Part shown: positions 34,265-44,909 of the stretch, piece by piece
How positions within the stretch are numbered: the stretch's first letter is position 1
How the letters are laid out: each line of letters begins with the position of its first letter
Assembly: GCF_026625785.1 (NCBI RefSeq)
Contig: NZ_CP113063.1
Coordinates: 4,526,001 to 4,590,000, forward strand
Reading direction: 5' to 3'
Length of the DNA: 64,000 nucleotides
Origin: Gordonia sp. SL306
Lineage (GTDB): Bacteria; Actinomycetota; Actinomycetes; Mycobacteriales; Mycobacteriaceae
The notes under the pieces: generated by a model
Told to the model about the DNA's origin: nothing
The model's database searches: none
Seen by the model: the letters and a program-made list of their open reading frames with translations, nothing else
Position numbers and translations under genes: made by a program

Positions 34265-35545
34265 ATGGCACGAATCGGAGACGGTGGCGATCTGCTGAAG
34301 TGCTCTTTCTGCGGAAAGAGTCAGAAGCAGGTCAAGAAGCTGATCGCCGGGCCCGGCGTGTACATCTGTGACGAGTGCATCGACCTGTGCAACGAGATCA
34401 TCGAGGAAGAACTCGCCGAGAACGGCGATGTGAAACTCGACGAGCTGCCGAAGCCGGTCGAGATCCGCGACTTCCTCGAGAACTACGTCATCGGCCAGGA
34501 CACCGCCAAGCGCACTCTCGCCGTTGCGGTCTACAACCATTACAAGCGCATCCAGGCCGGCGAGAAGAAGGATTCGCGCAGCGGAGAGACCGTCGAGATC
34601 GCGAAGTCCAACATCCTGATGCTCGGACCGACCGGCTGCGGCAAGACCTACCTCGCGCAGACCCTCGCCAAGATGCTCAACGTGCCCTTCGCGATCGCCG
34701 ATGCCACCGCCCTCACCGAGGCAGGCTACGTCGGCGAAGATGTGGAGAACATCCTCCTCAAGCTGATCCAGGCGGCGGACTACGACGTCAAGCGCGCCGA
34801 GACCGGGATCATCTACATCGACGAGGTCGACAAGGTCGCGCGCAAGAGTGAGAACCCCTCGATCACCCGCGACGTGTCGGGGGAGGGTGTGCAGCAGGCG
34901 CTGCTGAAGATCCTCGAGGGGACACAGGCATCCGTGCCGCCGCAGGGGGGACGCAAGCATCCCCATCAGGAGTTCATCCAGATCGACACCACCAACGTCT
35001 TGTTCATCGTCGCGGGTGCGTTCGCTGGTCTGGAGAAGATCGTCTCCGAGCGAATCGGTAAGCGCGGCATCGGCTTCGGCAACGAGGTGACGAGCAAGGA
35101 CGACGTCGACACCACCGATCACTTCGCCGAGGTGATGCCGGAAGACTTGATCAAGTTCGGTCTGATCCCCGAGTTCATCGGTCGTCTGCCGATCCTCGCC
35201 TCGGTGACCAACCTGGACAAGGACTCGCTCGTGAGCATCCTGTCCGAACCGAAGAACGCGCTGGTGAAGCAGTACACCAAGCTCTTCGAGATGGACAACG
35301 TAGAACTCGAGTTCGCCAAGGACGCACTGGAGGCGATCGCCGATCAGGCCATCCACCGCGGCACCGGGGCCCGCGGTCTGCGCGCCATCATGGAGGAAGT
35401 CCTGCTGCCGGTGATGTACGACATCCCGAGCCGCGACGACGTCGAGAAGGTCGTCGTGACCGGAGAGACGGTGCGCGACAACGTGCTCCCGACGATCGTC
35501 CCGCGCAAGGAAGGTCGCGACGAGCGGCGCGACAAGAGCGCCTGA
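34265..35545 (+). CDS. clpX: ATP-dependent Clp protease ATP-binding subunit ClpX
   Basis: 426 residues, the same length as in M. tuberculosis. The N-terminal zinc-binding domain has Cys13, 16, 35, 38. AAA+ motifs follow: Walker A GPTGCGKT (~121-128), Walker [10 protein letters not shown], and sensor/arginine regions to [15 protein letters not shown]. The IGF-type ClpP-docking loop reads RGIGFGNEV. It unfolds tagged proteins and feeds them to ClpP1P2. ATG 34265 follows GGAAGGT. A strong terminator lies 32 bases after the stop. Confidence 0.97.
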   Translation: MARIGDGGDLLKCSFCGKSQKQVKKLIAGPGVYICDECIDLCNEIIEEELAENGDVKLDELPKPVEIRDFLENYVIGQDTAKRTLAVAVYNHYKRIQAGEKKDSRSGETVEIAKSNILMLGPTGCGKTYLAQTLAKMLNVPFAIADATALTEAGYVGEDVENILLKLIQAADYDVKRAETGIIYIDEVDKVARKSENPSITRDVSGEGVQQALLKILEGTQASVPPQGGRKHPHQEFIQIDTTNVLFIVAGAFAGLEKIVSERIGKRGIGFGNEVTSKDDVDTTDHFAEVMPEDLIKFGLIPEFIGRLPILASVTNLDKDSLVSILSEPKNALVKQYTKLFEMDNVELEFAKDALEAIADQAIHRGTGARGLRAIMEEVLLPVMYDIPSRDDVEKVVVTGETVRDNVLPTIVPRKEGRDERRDKSA

Positions 35546-35577
35546 GTCATAGTCTGCTCCGTCAGGAGTGAGGCCGT

Positions 35578-35618
35578 CAGCGAGCCTCGAAGGGCCATCA
35601 GCCCTTCGAGGCTCGCTG
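35578..35618 (+). terminator. Intrinsic terminator of clpX
   Basis: 18-bp perfect stem (35578-35595 with 35601-35618), five-base loop CATCA, then CTTTT. Confidence 0.9.
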
Positions 35619-35664
35619 CTTTTCGGGCACCCGTCGCGACGCCCGTGAGTCGACTCCTGCGGTA

Positions 35665-37983
35665 TCAGACGGTGGGACTCGGCTCGAGACGAACGACGAC
35701 AGCCTTCGACACCGGGGTGTTCGACTCCTTCGCCACCGCACCGAGCGGTACCAGTGGATTGGTCTCCGGGTAGTAGGCGGCGGCGTTGCCGCGCGGCGTC
35801 GCGTAGGCGATCACCTCGAATCCCGTGACCCGTCGTTCCTGTACGCCGTCGAGCGCGGCGAACTCCGACACGATGTCCACCCGGTCACCGGCCTTCAGGC
35901 CCCAGCTGTCGATGTCGTCGGGGTTCACCATGATGACCCGGCGATTGCCCTTGATGCCGCGGTAGCGATCGTCGTGGCCGTAGATCGTGGTGTTGTACTG
36001 GTCATGACTGCGCAACGTCTGCAGGATCAGTCGTCCCTCCGGGACGCGAACCCACTCGAGGGGATTGACGGCGAAGTTTGCGCGGGAGGTGGCGGTGTCG
36101 AACTCTCGACGGTCGCGCGGTGGGTGCGGCAGGACGAATCCGTCGGACAGCCGCACGCGGGTGTTGAAGTTCTCGAAGCCGGGAATCACCCGTGAGATGT
36201 GCTCGCGTATCACGTCGTAGTCGCCGCGGAACGTCTGCCATGGCACGGCGTGCTCGGATCCCAGAACTGCTGTCGCGAGGTCGCAGACGATGGCCACCTC
36301 GCTGTGCAGTTCGGGTGATGTCGGCGGCAGCGAACCCCGGGAGAGATGGACCACCGACATCGAATCCTCCACCGAGACCTGTTGGCGGACACCGTTCACG
36401 ACGTCCTTGTCGGTACGTCCGAGGGTGGGCAGGATGAGAGCGGCCGTGCCGGTGGCGAGGTGGGACTCGTTGAGTTTGGTGCTGATCTGAACGGTCAGCG
36501 AGCACTTCTCGAGCGCCGCCCGGGTGTATTCGGTGTCGGGTGCGGCGGAGACGAAGTTCCCGCCCATCGCGACGAACAGCCGGACGTCACCACGGGCCAT
36601 CGCGCCGATGGCCGCGACGGTGTCGTACCCGTGTGCACGTGGACTCACGATGCCGAACTCGGCGTCCTGGGCGGCGAGGAACGACTCGGGCATCTTCTCG
36701 AAGATCCCCATCGTGCGGTCGCCCTGCACGTTGGAGTGGCCGCGGACCGGACACAGTCCGGCGCCGGGTTTGCCGATCATGCCGCGCAGCAGCAGGACGT
36801 TGGTGCCCTCGCCGATGGTGGCCACGGCATGGTGATGCTGGGTGAGACCCATCGCCCAGCAGAGGACTATCCGTTCGGACGACGCGACGGCGTCGGCGAG
36901 GTCGACGATCGCCGCACGGCTCAGTCCGGTCGCCTCGAGGATGTCGGCGAAGTCGACGTCATCGAGCAGCCGGAGGTAGTCGTCCACCCCGGCGCAGTGG
37001 CGGTCCAGGAACTCCTGGTCGAGAACTGTTCCGGGAGCGGCACGCTCGGCGTCGAGGAGCAGGCGCGCGACGCCGCGGAACAGTGCCATGTCCCCACCGA
37101 GGCGAATCTGCAGGAAGTCGTCGGCGAGCTTCACCCCGCGCCCGACCACGCCGCTCACCTTCTGCGGATCCTTGAACCGCATCAGACCGGCCTCGGGCAG
37201 CGGATTGATGGCGATGATCCGGGCGCCGTTGTGCTTGGCCTTCTCCAGAGTCGACAGCATGCGCGGATGGTTGGTGCCCGGGTTCTGGCCGGCGATCAGG
37301 ATCAGGTCGGCGGCCTCGATGTCGGGCACGGTGACCGATCCCTTGCCGATCCCGATCGAGGCGCCGAGCGCCGCGCCGGACGACTCGTGACACATGTTGG
37401 AACAGTCGGGGAGGTTGTTGGTGCCGACGCTGCGCGCGAACAGTTGATAGACGAAGGCAGCCTCGTTGCTGGTCCGTCCCGAGGTGTAGAAGACCGCCTC
37501 GTCCGGCGACGACATCGCGGTGAACTCGTCGGCGATGATGCTATTCGCCTCGTCCCAGCTGACCGGGCGGTAGTGGGTGTCACCGGCGGCCAGGTACACG
37601 GGATGGGTCAGTCGTCCCTGCTGTGACAGCCAATACCCCGACTTCTCACGCAGATCCGCGACCGAGTGGGTGGCGAAGAACTCCGGGGTGACCCGCCGCC
37701 TGGTCGCCTCCTCGGCGACGGCCTTGGCCCCGTTCTCGCAGAACTCGGCGTGCTTGCGGTGTCCGGGGGTCTCCGGCCAGGCGCAGCCGGGGCAGTCGAA
37801 ACCGTCGCGCTGATTGAGCTTGGTGAGTGTTCGCGCCGTGCGCAGCGGCCCCATCTGCTCCAGCCCGCGCGCCAGGGCGACCGCCACCGCGGGCACGCCC
37901 GCCGCGTAATCCTTCACATGCGCGATGTGGACGGTGTCGGGTTCGGCGATGGGGGTTTCGTCGCGGGGCTGTGCGGGACTCAT
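35665..37983 (-). CDS. Molybdopterin oxidoreductase, FdhF/YdeP family
   Basis: 772 residues from ATG 37983. The sequence GFDCPGCAWPE near residue 61 with HAEFCENGAKA shortly after is the YdeP/YjgC pattern, not the full four-cysteine Fe-S site of classical formate dehydrogenase. Molybdopterin motifs follow: YTSGRTSNEAAFVYQL, DCSNMCHESSGAALG (with the Cys that may ligate Mo) and QNPGTNHPRML. M. tuberculosis FdhF (Rv2900c, ~779 residues) is the same family. The electron donor is unproven; E. coli YdeP is linked to acid resistance. Divergent from mobA, which makes its cofactor. Confidence 0.88.
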   Translation of the reverse strand: MSPAQPRDETPIAEPDTVHIAHVKDYAAGVPAVAVALARGLEQMGPLRTARTLTKLNQRDGFDCPGCAWPETPGHRKHAEFCENGAKAVAEEATRRRVTPEFFATHSVADLREKSGYWLSQQGRLTHPVYLAAGDTHYRPVSWDEANSIIADEFTAMSSPDEAVFYTSGRTSNEAAFVYQLFARSVGTNNLPDCSNMCHESSGAALGASIGIGKGSVTVPDIEAADLILIAGQNPGTNHPRMLSTLEKAKHNGARIIAINPLPEAGLMRFKDPQKVSGVVGRGVKLADDFLQIRLGGDMALFRGVARLLLDAERAAPGTVLDQEFLDRHCAGVDDYLRLLDDVDFADILEATGLSRAAIVDLADAVASSERIVLCWAMGLTQHHHAVATIGEGTNVLLLRGMIGKPGAGLCPVRGHSNVQGDRTMGIFEKMPESFLAAQDAEFGIVSPRAHGYDTVAAIGAMARGDVRLFVAMGGNFVSAAPDTEYTRAALEKCSLTVQISTKLNESHLATGTAALILPTLGRTDKDVVNGVRQQVSVEDSMSVVHLSRGSLPPTSPELHSEVAIVCDLATAVLGSEHAVPWQTFRGDYDVIREHISRVIPGFENFNTRVRLSDGFVLPHPPRDRREFDTATSRANFAVNPLEWVRVPEGRLILQTLRSHDQYNTTIYGHDDRYRGIKGNRRVIMVNPDDIDSWGLKAGDRVDIVSEFAALDGVQERRVTGFEVIAYATPRGNAAAYYPETNPLVPLGAVAKESNTPVSKAVVVRLEPSPTV

Positions 37984-38031
37984 ATCACCATCTTGCCCCC
38001 AGAGACCGGACGCTTCACCGAGACTGGTCCC

Positions 38032-38640
38032 ATGGCGCAACAGGATGCAGAGCAGCGGGTGGCGGGGATCGTGCTGGCGGGCGGACGCTCGCGGCGGATG
38101 GGCCGGGACAAGGCGGCACTGGAGTGGGAGGGCGAGCCGATGCTGGCCCGTGTGGTGCGGGTGGTCGGGGAGCGTTGCCAACCGGTGCTGGTGGTGGCGA
38201 ACGAGGAGTCCGCCGCATACCGGTCGCTGTACGGCACCGGCGGTCCGGAGGCACAGTGGGTCACCGACGAGGCGCCGGGCACGGGTCCGCTCGGCGGGCT
38301 CGCGGTCGGACTGGCGAGAGCCGCGGAGGCGGGTGCGGAGTGGGCCTTCGTGTGCGCCACCGACATGCCGTTGATCTCGGTCGACCTCGTCGACGAACTG
38401 ATGCGCGGCGTGACGACGTCGAACCAGGTGGTGATCGCGACCGACGCTCAGCGCGACCATCCGATGGCCGGTGTCTACCGCACCGACGTGGCCGGGACGC
38501 TCGGCCGACTGACCGACGGCGGCGAACGCCGGATGCTGGCCGCACTCGAACTGCTGACCACCCATCGCGTGGCGGTGAGCAACCCCGAGTGGCTCACCAA
38601 CGTCAACGCGCCGGAGGACCTGCATCGGCTCCACGTGTGA
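38032..38640 (+). CDS. mobA: Molybdenum cofactor guanylyltransferase
   Basis: 202 residues. GIVLAGGRSRRMGRDKAAL is the nucleotidyltransferase signature; PGTGPLGGLAVGLA and CATDMPLISVDLV complete the GTP/Mg site; HPMAGVYRTD is typical of MobA. It attaches GMP to Mo-molybdopterin to make MGD for enzymes such as the two oxidoreductases in this window. Divergent from the YdeP-type gene, start codons 48 bp apart. A short hairpin follows the stop. Confidence 0.9.
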   Translation: MAQQDAEQRVAGIVLAGGRSRRMGRDKAALEWEGEPMLARVVRVVGERCQPVLVVANEESAAYRSLYGTGGPEAQWVTDEAPGTGPLGGLAVGLARAAEAGAEWAFVCATDMPLISVDLVDELMRGVTTSNQVVIATDAQRDHPMAGVYRTDVAGTLGRLTDGGERRMLAALELLTTHRVAVSNPEWLTNVNAPEDLHRLHV

Positions 38641-38646
38641 GACACA

Positions 38647-38681
38647 TGCAGGCCTCCCGGCCGAACACGTACGGGCCTGCA
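38647..38681 (+). terminator. Possible terminator of mobA
   Basis: TGCAGGCC (38647-38654) and GGCCTGCA (38674-38681), 19-base loop, just before the valS promoter; no U tract. Confidence 0.35.
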
Positions 38682-38702
38682 GTCCAGTGGGGACCCGTTC
38701 CC

Positions 38703-38708
38703 TAAGAT
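38703..38708 (+). promoter_or_regulatory. -10 box of valS, leaderless
   Basis: TAAGAT ends six bases before GTG 38715. The absent leader rules out a T-box at this gene. Confidence 0.6.
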
Positions 38709-38714
38709 TGTGGG

Positions 38715-41360
38715 GTGACCACATCCGATCCCACCCGTGAATTGCCGAAGTCCTGGGACCCCGCCGAGCACGAGGGCAGGCTCTATCAGGGCTGGGTGGA
38801 CGCCGGCTACTTCACGGCCGATGCGACCAGTGACCGGCCGGCCTTCTCCATCGTCATCCCGCCACCGAACGTCAACGGTTCGCTGCACATGGGGCACGCC
38901 TACGAGCACGTGCTGATGGACGCACTCGCACGCCGGCGCCGGATGCAAGGGTATGAGGTGTTGTGGCTGCCGGGCATGGACCACGCGGCGATCGCGATGC
39001 AGACGATGGTCGAGCGCAAGCTCGCCGGTGAGGGGTTGACGCGCGACGATCTCGGTCGTGAGGCCTTCATCGAACGCGCGTGGACCGAGAAGGCCGAGAT
39101 CGGCGACAACATCGGTACCCAGATGCGACGGCTGGGCGACAGTGTCGACTGGAGCCGCGAGCGGTTCACCATGGACGACGGACTGTCCCGCGCGGTGCAG
39201 ACGGTGTTCAAGCAGATGTTCGACGACGGGCTGATCTACCGCGCGGAGCGACTGGTCAACTGGTCGCCGGTGCTCAAGACCGCGATCAGTGACATCGAGG
39301 TCAGCTATGCCGACGTCGAGGGCGAACTCGTCAGCTTCCGATACGGCAGTCTCGACGACGGGCAGCCTCATATCGTCGTCGCCACCACCCGCCTGGAGAC
39401 GATGCTCGGCGACACGGCGATCGCCGTGCATCCCGACGACGAGCGCTACGCGCATCTGATCGGCACCGAACTCGAGCATCCGTTCTCCGACCGGATGATC
39501 CCGGTGATAGCCGACGACTACGTCGACCCCGAATTCGGTAGTGGTGCAGTGAAGATCACGCCCGCCCACGACCCCAACGACTTCGCGATCGGGCAGCGAC
39601 ACGACCTGCCCATGCCCACGATCATGGACGACGAGGCCCGGATAGCCGACACCGGGACACCGTTCGACGGCATGGACCGGTTCGAAGCGCGGGTCAAGGT
39701 GCGCGAGGCCCTCGCCGAGCAGGGGCGCATCGTCAAAGAGGTGCGGCCCTACCTGCACAGCGTGGGTCACTCCGAGCGCACCGGGGAGCCGATCGAACCG
39801 CGACTGTCCATGCAGTGGTGGGTCAAGGTCGAGTCCCTGGCCAAGGCGGCAGGTGACGCGGTCCGCAACGGCGACACCGTGATCCATCCGATATCGATGG
39901 AACCACGCTGGTTCGGCTGGGTCGACAGCATGTACGACTGGTGCATCTCACGACAGTTGTGGTGGGGCCATCGCATCCCGATCTGGTACGGCCCGGATGG
40001 TGACGTGGTGTGCGTCGGTCCCGACGACCAGGCGCCGGAGGGATACGTGCAGGACACCGACGTCCTCGACACGTGGTTCTCGTCCGGGCTGTGGCCCTTT
40101 TCCACGATGGGCTGGCCCGAGAAGACACCCGATCTCGAGAAGTTCTATCCCACTTCGGTTCTCGTCACGGGTTACGACATCCTGTTCTTCTGGGTGGCCC
40201 GGATGATGATGTTCGGGACCTACGTCGCACCGCAGCTGGGCGAAGATGACAAGGTCCCGTTCCACAATCTGTTCCTGCACGGCTTGGTCCGCGATGAGCA
40301 CGGTCGCAAGATGTCGAAGTCGAAGGGCAACGGCATCGATCCGCTGGACTGGGTGGAGCGATTCGGCGCCGACGCCCTGCGTTTCACGCTCGCACGTGGC
40401 GCCAACCCGGGCAGTGACATCTCGGTGGGCGAGGACCACGCCCAGTCGTCGCGCAACTTCGCCACCAAGCTGTTCAACGCGACCAAGTTCGCGATGATGA
40501 ACGGGGCGGCCCTCGGAGATCTGCCGGAGCGATCCACCCTCACCGAGGCGGATCGCTGGATTCTGGATCGCCTCGCGACCGTTCGTGCCGAGGCCGACGC
40601 GGGTTTCGAATCCTACGAGTTCTCCAAGGCCTGCGAGGCGCTGTACCACTTCGCTTGGGACGAGGTGTGTGACTGGTACCTGGAGCTGGCGAAGGTCCAG
40701 TACGCCGAGAACGACACAGAGCGTTCGCGGTCGACCTCGTTGGTGCTCGGCACAGTGCTCGACAGCCTGCTGCGTCTGCTGCATCCGGTTATGCCGTTTG
40801 TCACGGAGGCATTGTGGACGGCGCTGACCGGCCAGACGTCGGTCGTGGTAGCCGAGTGGCCCCAGGGCGACGATGCTGAAGGCGACGTCGCGGCGGCACG
40901 GCACATAGACGACCTCCAGCGCCTCATCACCGAGGTCCGTCGTTTCCGCAGTGACCAGGGACTGAAGCCGGGGCAGCGGGTCGCGGCCGAGATCGACGGC
41001 CTCGACGTCGCCGGACTGGCGCCGTCCCGCGCCTACCTCGATTCCCTCGCGCGTCTCGAACCCGCGGGTGACGACTTCTCGGCCACCGCAACCATCGACG
41101 TCCGGCTGTCGGCGACCACGGTGACCGTGCGGATCGACACGTCGGGAACGGTCGACGTGGCGGCCGAGCGCAAACGCCTGACCAAGGACCTCGCCGCTGC
41201 GGAGAAGGAATTGGCAGGCACCACAGCGAAACTCGGCAACGAGCAGTTCCTGTCCAAGGCCCCCGACCACGTCGTCGCGAAGATCCGCGACCGGCAGCAG
41301 GTCGCCACGGAGGAAGTCGAACGACTCGGTGCCGCCCTCGATGCGTTGAGCGGCTCGTGA
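38715..41360 (+). CDS. valS: Valyl-tRNA synthetase
   Basis: 881 residues, class I. HIGH is present as [19 protein letters not shown] as [17 protein letters not shown], and the editing domain follows [20 protein letters not shown]. The C-terminal coiled coil ([19 protein letters not shown] ... [15 protein letters not shown]) is typical of ValS. One oddity is [14 protein letters not shown] where many ValS have HAGIATQ. Leaderless start. The stop overlaps the start of folC by four bases, so they are coupled, as in M. tuberculosis. Confidence 0.97.
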   Translation: MTTSDPTRELPKSWDPAEHEGRLYQGWVDAGYFTADATSDRPAFSIVIPPPNVNGSLHMGHAYEHVLMDALARRRRMQGYEVLWLPGMDHAAIAMQTMVERKLAGEGLTRDDLGREAFIERAWTEKAEIGDNIGTQMRRLGDSVDWSRERFTMDDGLSRAVQTVFKQMFDDGLIYRAERLVNWSPVLKTAISDIEVSYADVEGELVSFRYGSLDDGQPHIVVATTRLETMLGDTAIAVHPDDERYAHLIGTELEHPFSDRMIPVIADDYVDPEFGSGAVKITPAHDPNDFAIGQRHDLPMPTIMDDEARIADTGTPFDGMDRFEARVKVREALAEQGRIVKEVRPYLHSVGHSERTGEPIEPRLSMQWWVKVESLAKAAGDAVRNGDTVIHPISMEPRWFGWVDSMYDWCISRQLWWGHRIPIWYGPDGDVVCVGPDDQAPEGYVQDTDVLDTWFSSGLWPFSTMGWPEKTPDLEKFYPTSVLVTGYDILFFWVARMMMFGTYVAPQLGEDDKVPFHNLFLHGLVRDEHGRKMSKSKGNGIDPLDWVERFGADALRFTLARGANPGSDISVGEDHAQSSRNFATKLFNATKFAMMNGAALGDLPERSTLTEADRWILDRLATVRAEADAGFESYEFSKACEALYHFAWDEVCDWYLELAKVQYAENDTERSRSTSLVLGTVLDSLLRLLHPVMPFVTEALWTALTGQTSVVVAEWPQGDDAEGDVAAARHIDDLQRLITEVRRFRSDQGLKPGQRVAAEIDGLDVAGLAPSRAYLDSLARLEPAGDDFSATATIDVRLSATTVTVRIDTSGTVDVAAERKRLTKDLAAAEKELAGTTAKLGNEQFLSKAPDHVVAKIRDRQQVATEEVERLGAALDALSGS

Positions 41361-43033
41361 GTCCGCGCGAGCGGGGACACGGCAGCGCCGACGACGAGGA
41401 CGTCGACGACATCGACCGTGACCACCTCGGCGAGGATCCGCTCGACCGCGCTGAGATCGATGTGGATCCGCTCGGTGCCGCTCCGCTGCCGACCGACCTG
41501 GGGTCCCTGCTCGCCGGCCGCGGTGGAGCACCCGACGACCTCTACGCCGACGACGTCGCCGACGACGACGGATCCGGGTACGAAGAGTCCGCGGACGATG
41601 ACGGCGATCGTGCGCAATCGCCGGTCAACGCAGGCCCGCGCGACGACGCGGCGACGCTGGCCGAGCTCGCGGAGCTCGAGGCCGAGCTCGACACGCGCTG
41701 GCCGGAGACCAGGATCGAGCCGTCGCTGACCCGCATCTCGGCGCTGATGGATCTGCTCGGTTCGCCGCAGAACAGCTATCCCGCGATCCACGTTGCGGGT
41801 ACCAACGGCAAGACGTCGGTCACCCGTATGGTCGATGCGTTGCTCATCGCACTGCACCGACGGACCGGTCGCATCACCAGCCCGCACCTGCAACGGGTCA
41901 CCGAGCGGATCTCGGTGGACGGCAGGCCGATCAGCGCGCGGCACTACATCGACACCTACCGCGAACTCGAGCCCTACATCACCATGGTCGACGACTCCTC
42001 GACCGCGACCGGTGGACCACGGATGAGCAAGTTCGAGGTCCTCATCGCGATGTCGTATGCGGTGTTCGCCGAGGCGCCGGTGGACGTCGCCGTCGTGGAG
42101 ACCGGGATGGGTGGACGCTGGGATGCCACGAACGTCATCGACGCCGCCGTCGCGGTGATCACGCCGATCGCCATGGACCACGCCGACTATCTGGGCGACT
42201 CCCTCGGTGCGATCGCATCCGAGAAAGCCGGGATCATCAAGAAGGCCGCCGCCGACGAACTCCTGCCCACCGACCCGGTCACGATCATCGCGACGCAGGA
42301 ACCCGAGGTGTCCGACGTGCTGCTGCGGCAGGCAGTCGAATCGGAGACGATCGTCGCGAGGCAGAACTCCGAGTTCGCGGTGCTCGACTCGATGACCGCC
42401 GTCGGGGGTCAGCTGTTGCGCCTGCAGGGACTCGGCGGTGTCTACGACGAGGTCTTCCTCCCGCTGCACGGCGCCCACCAGGCGGCCAATGCCGCGCTGG
42501 CGTTGGCCGCGGTCGAGGCGTTCTTCGGCGCCGGTGCCGATCGGCAACTCGACATCGACGCGATCCGTGCGGGTTTCGCATCGGTGACGAGTCCGGGGCG
42601 TCTCGAGCGGGTGCGGAGCGCACCCACCGTCTTCGTCGACGCCGCGCACAATCCGCACGGCGCCACCGCGCTGGCCCAGGCGTTGGCCGAGGAATTCGAT
42701 TTCCGACGTCTCGTGGGCGTCATCGGCATGCTCGGCGACAAGGACGCCGAGGGCTTCCTGGAGGCCGTCGAGCCGGTGTTCGACCAGATCGTGCTGACCA
42801 ACAACGGTTCTCCGCGGGCGGTGGACACGGAGTCACTCGCCGAGATCGCGCGACCGATCTTCGGGGATGACCGAATCGTGGTGAAGCCCTTCCTGCCGGA
42901 CGCGGTTGAGACGGCGATCGGCCTGGCCGAGGAATCCGAGGGTGAGCCCGTTTCCGGTGCGGGCGTGGTGATCACCGGGTCGGTGGTCACCGCAGGTGCT
43001 GCGCGCACCCTGTTCGGCAAGGAGCCCACATGA
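41357..43033 (+). CDS. folC: Folylpolyglutamate/dihydrofolate synthase with acidic N-terminal extension
   Basis: 558 residues; M. tuberculosis FolC has 487. The first ~98 residues are acidic (31 Asp/Glu) and unlike the family. The catalytic part begins [20 protein letters not shown] and has the P-loop GTNGKTS (148-154), TSPHL, the omega-loop region, [17 protein letters not shown] [14 protein letters not shown] and the C-terminal HNPHGATAL. It adds glutamate to dihydropteroate and folates. GTG 41357 overlaps valS (GTGA), so the long form is the coupled one. DUF4233 follows with another ATGA overlap. Confidence 0.92.
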   Translation: MSPRERGHGSADDEDVDDIDRDHLGEDPLDRAEIDVDPLGAAPLPTDLGSLLAGRGGAPDDLYADDVADDDGSGYEESADDDGDRAQSPVNAGPRDDAATLAELAELEAELDTRWPETRIEPSLTRISALMDLLGSPQNSYPAIHVAGTNGKTSVTRMVDALLIALHRRTGRITSPHLQRVTERISVDGRPISARHYIDTYRELEPYITMVDDSSTATGGPRMSKFEVLIAMSYAVFAEAPVDVAVVETGMGGRWDATNVIDAAVAVITPIAMDHADYLGDSLGAIASEKAGIIKKAAADELLPTDPVTIIATQEPEVSDVLLRQAVESETIVARQNSEFAVLDSMTAVGGQLLRLQGLGGVYDEVFLPLHGAHQAANAALALAAVEAFFGAGADRQLDIDAIRAGFASVTSPGRLERVRSAPTVFVDAAHNPHGATALAQALAEEFDFRRLVGVIGMLGDKDAEGFLEAVEPVFDQIVLTNNGSPRAVDTESLAEIARPIFGDDRIVVKPFLPDAVETAIGLAEESEGEPVSGAGVVITGSVVTAGAARTLFGKEPT

Positions 43034-43431
43034 CTGAACCGGTTCGGTTCACCCCGCCGGCCAACGACCCGTGGAAGGGGCTGCGTGGCGTGATGGCCGG
43101 CACCCTGATACTCGAGGTCATCGTGCTCGGGCTGGCATTCCCGATCGTGGCGAACATCGGCTCTGGCCTGACGTGGCTGTCGGGCGTCTATCTGGGCGTC
43201 GTCGTCCTCGCCCACATCCTGGCGGCCGGATTGCAGGGCCGACCGTATGCGCTGCGACTCGACCTGGCGCTCCAGGTCCTGGTGATCGTCGGCGGCGTCT
43301 TCCACTGGTCGATCGCCGTGATCGGGGTGATCTTCCTCTGCGTGTGGATCTACATCGCGTACATCAAGCACGACGTGGAGGTCCGGATCGCCCGGGGGAT
43401 GCTGCCCGGTCAGCAACCGCTCGACGGCTGA
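43030..43431 (+). CDS. DUF4233 four-helix membrane protein
   Basis: 133 residues with four predicted membrane helices (GVMAGTLILEVIVLGLAFPIV; LTWLSGVYLGVVVLAHILAAG; LRLDLALQVLVIVGGVF; WSIAVIGVIFLCVWIYIAYI) and a short polar tail. It is the DUF4233 protein always found after folC in this order (Rv2446c). Its ATG overlaps the folC stop by four bases. Function unknown. Confidence 0.88.
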   Translation: MTEPVRFTPPANDPWKGLRGVMAGTLILEVIVLGLAFPIVANIGSGLTWLSGVYLGVVVLAHILAAGLQGRPYALRLDLALQVLVIVGGVFHWSIAVIGVIFLCVWIYIAYIKHDVEVRIARGMLPGQQPLDG

Positions 43432-43603
43432 CCTCTCCGTTTCGGCAACCACCAGGCCGGGTTCGGCGAGTGCAACACGTGTTGCCCGACTGTGACCTCG
43501 GAGCCCTCGCTTTTGGTGCGGCGAGCCTGTGACAATGTCGCTGCCGGGGGGCGCTTTTTCGTGCGTTCCCTGTGTTCCGACTTCCAGTGATGTGAGGAAA
43601 CGC

Positions 43604-44020
43604 TTGTCTGTCAACACCCGCTTTCACCGCCCCTTGGCCACCGCCGCAATGGCGCTGGCCGTGATCGGATCGTCGCTGGCCGCCGGTGCCGCCAACGCTG
43701 CGCCGCCCGTCGACCCGGCGGATCTGCCGGTGGCCGACGCGCCGATGCCCGTGTCGGAGGGGGAGTACAGCTACGTCGCCACCCACGACGTCACCATGCG
43801 CGCGGCTTCGATGAAGGTTCCTGACGCGGTCGCGTCCCTGCCGGTGCCGGCTCAGTACCGTCCGGCGAACCTCGCACTCGCGGCCCAATTCGACATGGCG
43901 CTCGCCGGCGCTCTCAAGTCCCCGGGTGGTTGTCTGCAGATCGTCGTGGATCCGCGCGCGAAGTCGGGCAACCTGTTCAACTACGGATTCTTCCCGGTCG
44001 CCGGGACTTACTGCCAGTGA
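43604..44020 (+). CDS. Small secreted protein of unknown function
   Basis: 138 residues from TTG 43604, chosen because GAGG lies six bases upstream and the frame then starts with a clean signal peptide (TRFHRPLATAAMALAVIGSSLAAGAANA, cleavage near ANA-AP). The mature part has a VPAQYRPANLALAAQFDMALAGAL helical stretch and two cysteines (GGCLQIVVDP and TYCQ at the very end) that could form a disulfide. Small secreted haem-binding proteins of Mycobacteriales have a similar size, but I cannot identify the family. It sits between DUF4233 and ndk, which adjoin directly in M. tuberculosis, so it is an insertion here. Confidence 0.7.
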   Translation: MSVNTRFHRPLATAAMALAVIGSSLAAGAANAAPPVDPADLPVADAPMPVSEGEYSYVATHDVTMRAASMKVPDAVASLPVPAQYRPANLALAAQFDMALAGALKSPGGCLQIVVDPRAKSGNLFNYGFFPVAGTYCQ

Positions 44021-44063
44021 CTCGTGGCGCGTGGGAGCGAAGCGAGCCGGCAGACCGCAACGA

Positions 44064-44069
44064 TAAGGT
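44064..44069 (+). promoter_or_regulatory. -10 box of ndk, leaderless
   Basis: TAAGGT ends six bases before GTG 44076. Confidence 0.6.
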
Positions 44070-44075
44070 GACGTC

Positions 44076-44492
44076 GTGACTGAACGGACTCTGGTACTCA
44101 TCAAGCCCGACGGCGTCGAGCGGTCGCTGGTCGGCGACATCATCAGCCGGATCGAGCGCAAGGGATTGACCCTCGTGGCGCTGGAACTCAAGACCGTGAG
44201 CGACGACGTCGCGCGCGGGCACTACGCCGAACACGAGGGCAAGCCCTTCTACCCGTCGTTGCTGGAGTTCATCACCTCCGGCCCGTTGGTCGCCGCGGTG
44301 CTCGAAGGGCCGCGGGCGGTGGCCGCGTTCCGTCAGATCGCCGGTGGTACCGACCCGGTCGAGAAGGCCGTCCCGGGAACGATCCGTGGCGACTTTGCCT
44401 TGAGCACGCAGACCAATCTGGTGCACGGCTCGGACTCGCCGGAGTCTGCCGAGCGCGAGATCGCGCTGTGGTTCCCTGACCTGGGCATCTGA
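44076..44492 (+). CDS. ndk: Nucleoside diphosphate kinase
   Basis: 138 residues, standard length. [20 protein letters not shown] opens the fold, and the phosphohistidine is His117 in [16 protein letters not shown]. It equalises NTP and dNTP pools using ATP. Leaderless GTG start. rne follows after a 417-bp gap. Confidence 0.97.
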   Translation: MTERTLVLIKPDGVERSLVGDIISRIERKGLTLVALELKTVSDDVARGHYAEHEGKPFYPSLLEFITSGPLVAAVLEGPRAVAAFRQIAGGTDPVEKAVPGTIRGDFALSTQTNLVHGSDSPESAEREIALWFPDLGI

Positions 44493-44909
44493 CCGACGCC
44501 TCACCCGCGTTGCTCGTGCCGCGGAGACCCCGGCAGTGAGCAAACCCGCATAGTGTGCGGGGATCGACTCGTGGTGTGGGATACTTGCAGAGTTGTCGGT
44601 GACACACTTTGTCGCCGGCAACCGGATGACGCCTCCGGTATCGGTCACCCCGATCACCCGTCTTCCCCATCAGGCTCGGGCTGCCGTGGCAGCCGGACGG
44701 CTGGCTCGAACGCCCGCGGCCCGATGGCGTGGAAGACCTGACCGGTTGAGGTCATCAACAACGCAAGGCGCCGCCTCGTGACCAGTTGTTGCAGGTCGCG
44801 GAGAAGGCGCGAAGACCACACAACACCGGTCCACCAGAGACCGGGACACAGAGTGAAGCCCTCGCGTGGCCGCGTCAGCCCGACGCGCCCGGGGGCTCGA
44901 GGAGACTGA
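44493..44909 (+). other. Long rne leader region
   Basis: 417 bases without a credible gene. A promoter-like GATACT lies at ~44578. Several hairpins can form, including GGCTGCC-GT-GGCAGCC (44679-44694) and GACCT/AGGTC around 44732-44752. If transcribed from the first promoter, the leader exceeds 300 bases. In E. coli the rne leader mediates autoregulation by RNase E; the same here is only a hypothesis. GGAGA precedes GTG 44910. Confidence 0.45.

Noticed and set aside
38600..38715. T-box or other tRNA-responsive leader before valS
   Set aside because: The -10 box is six bases from the start codon, leaving no leader RNA.
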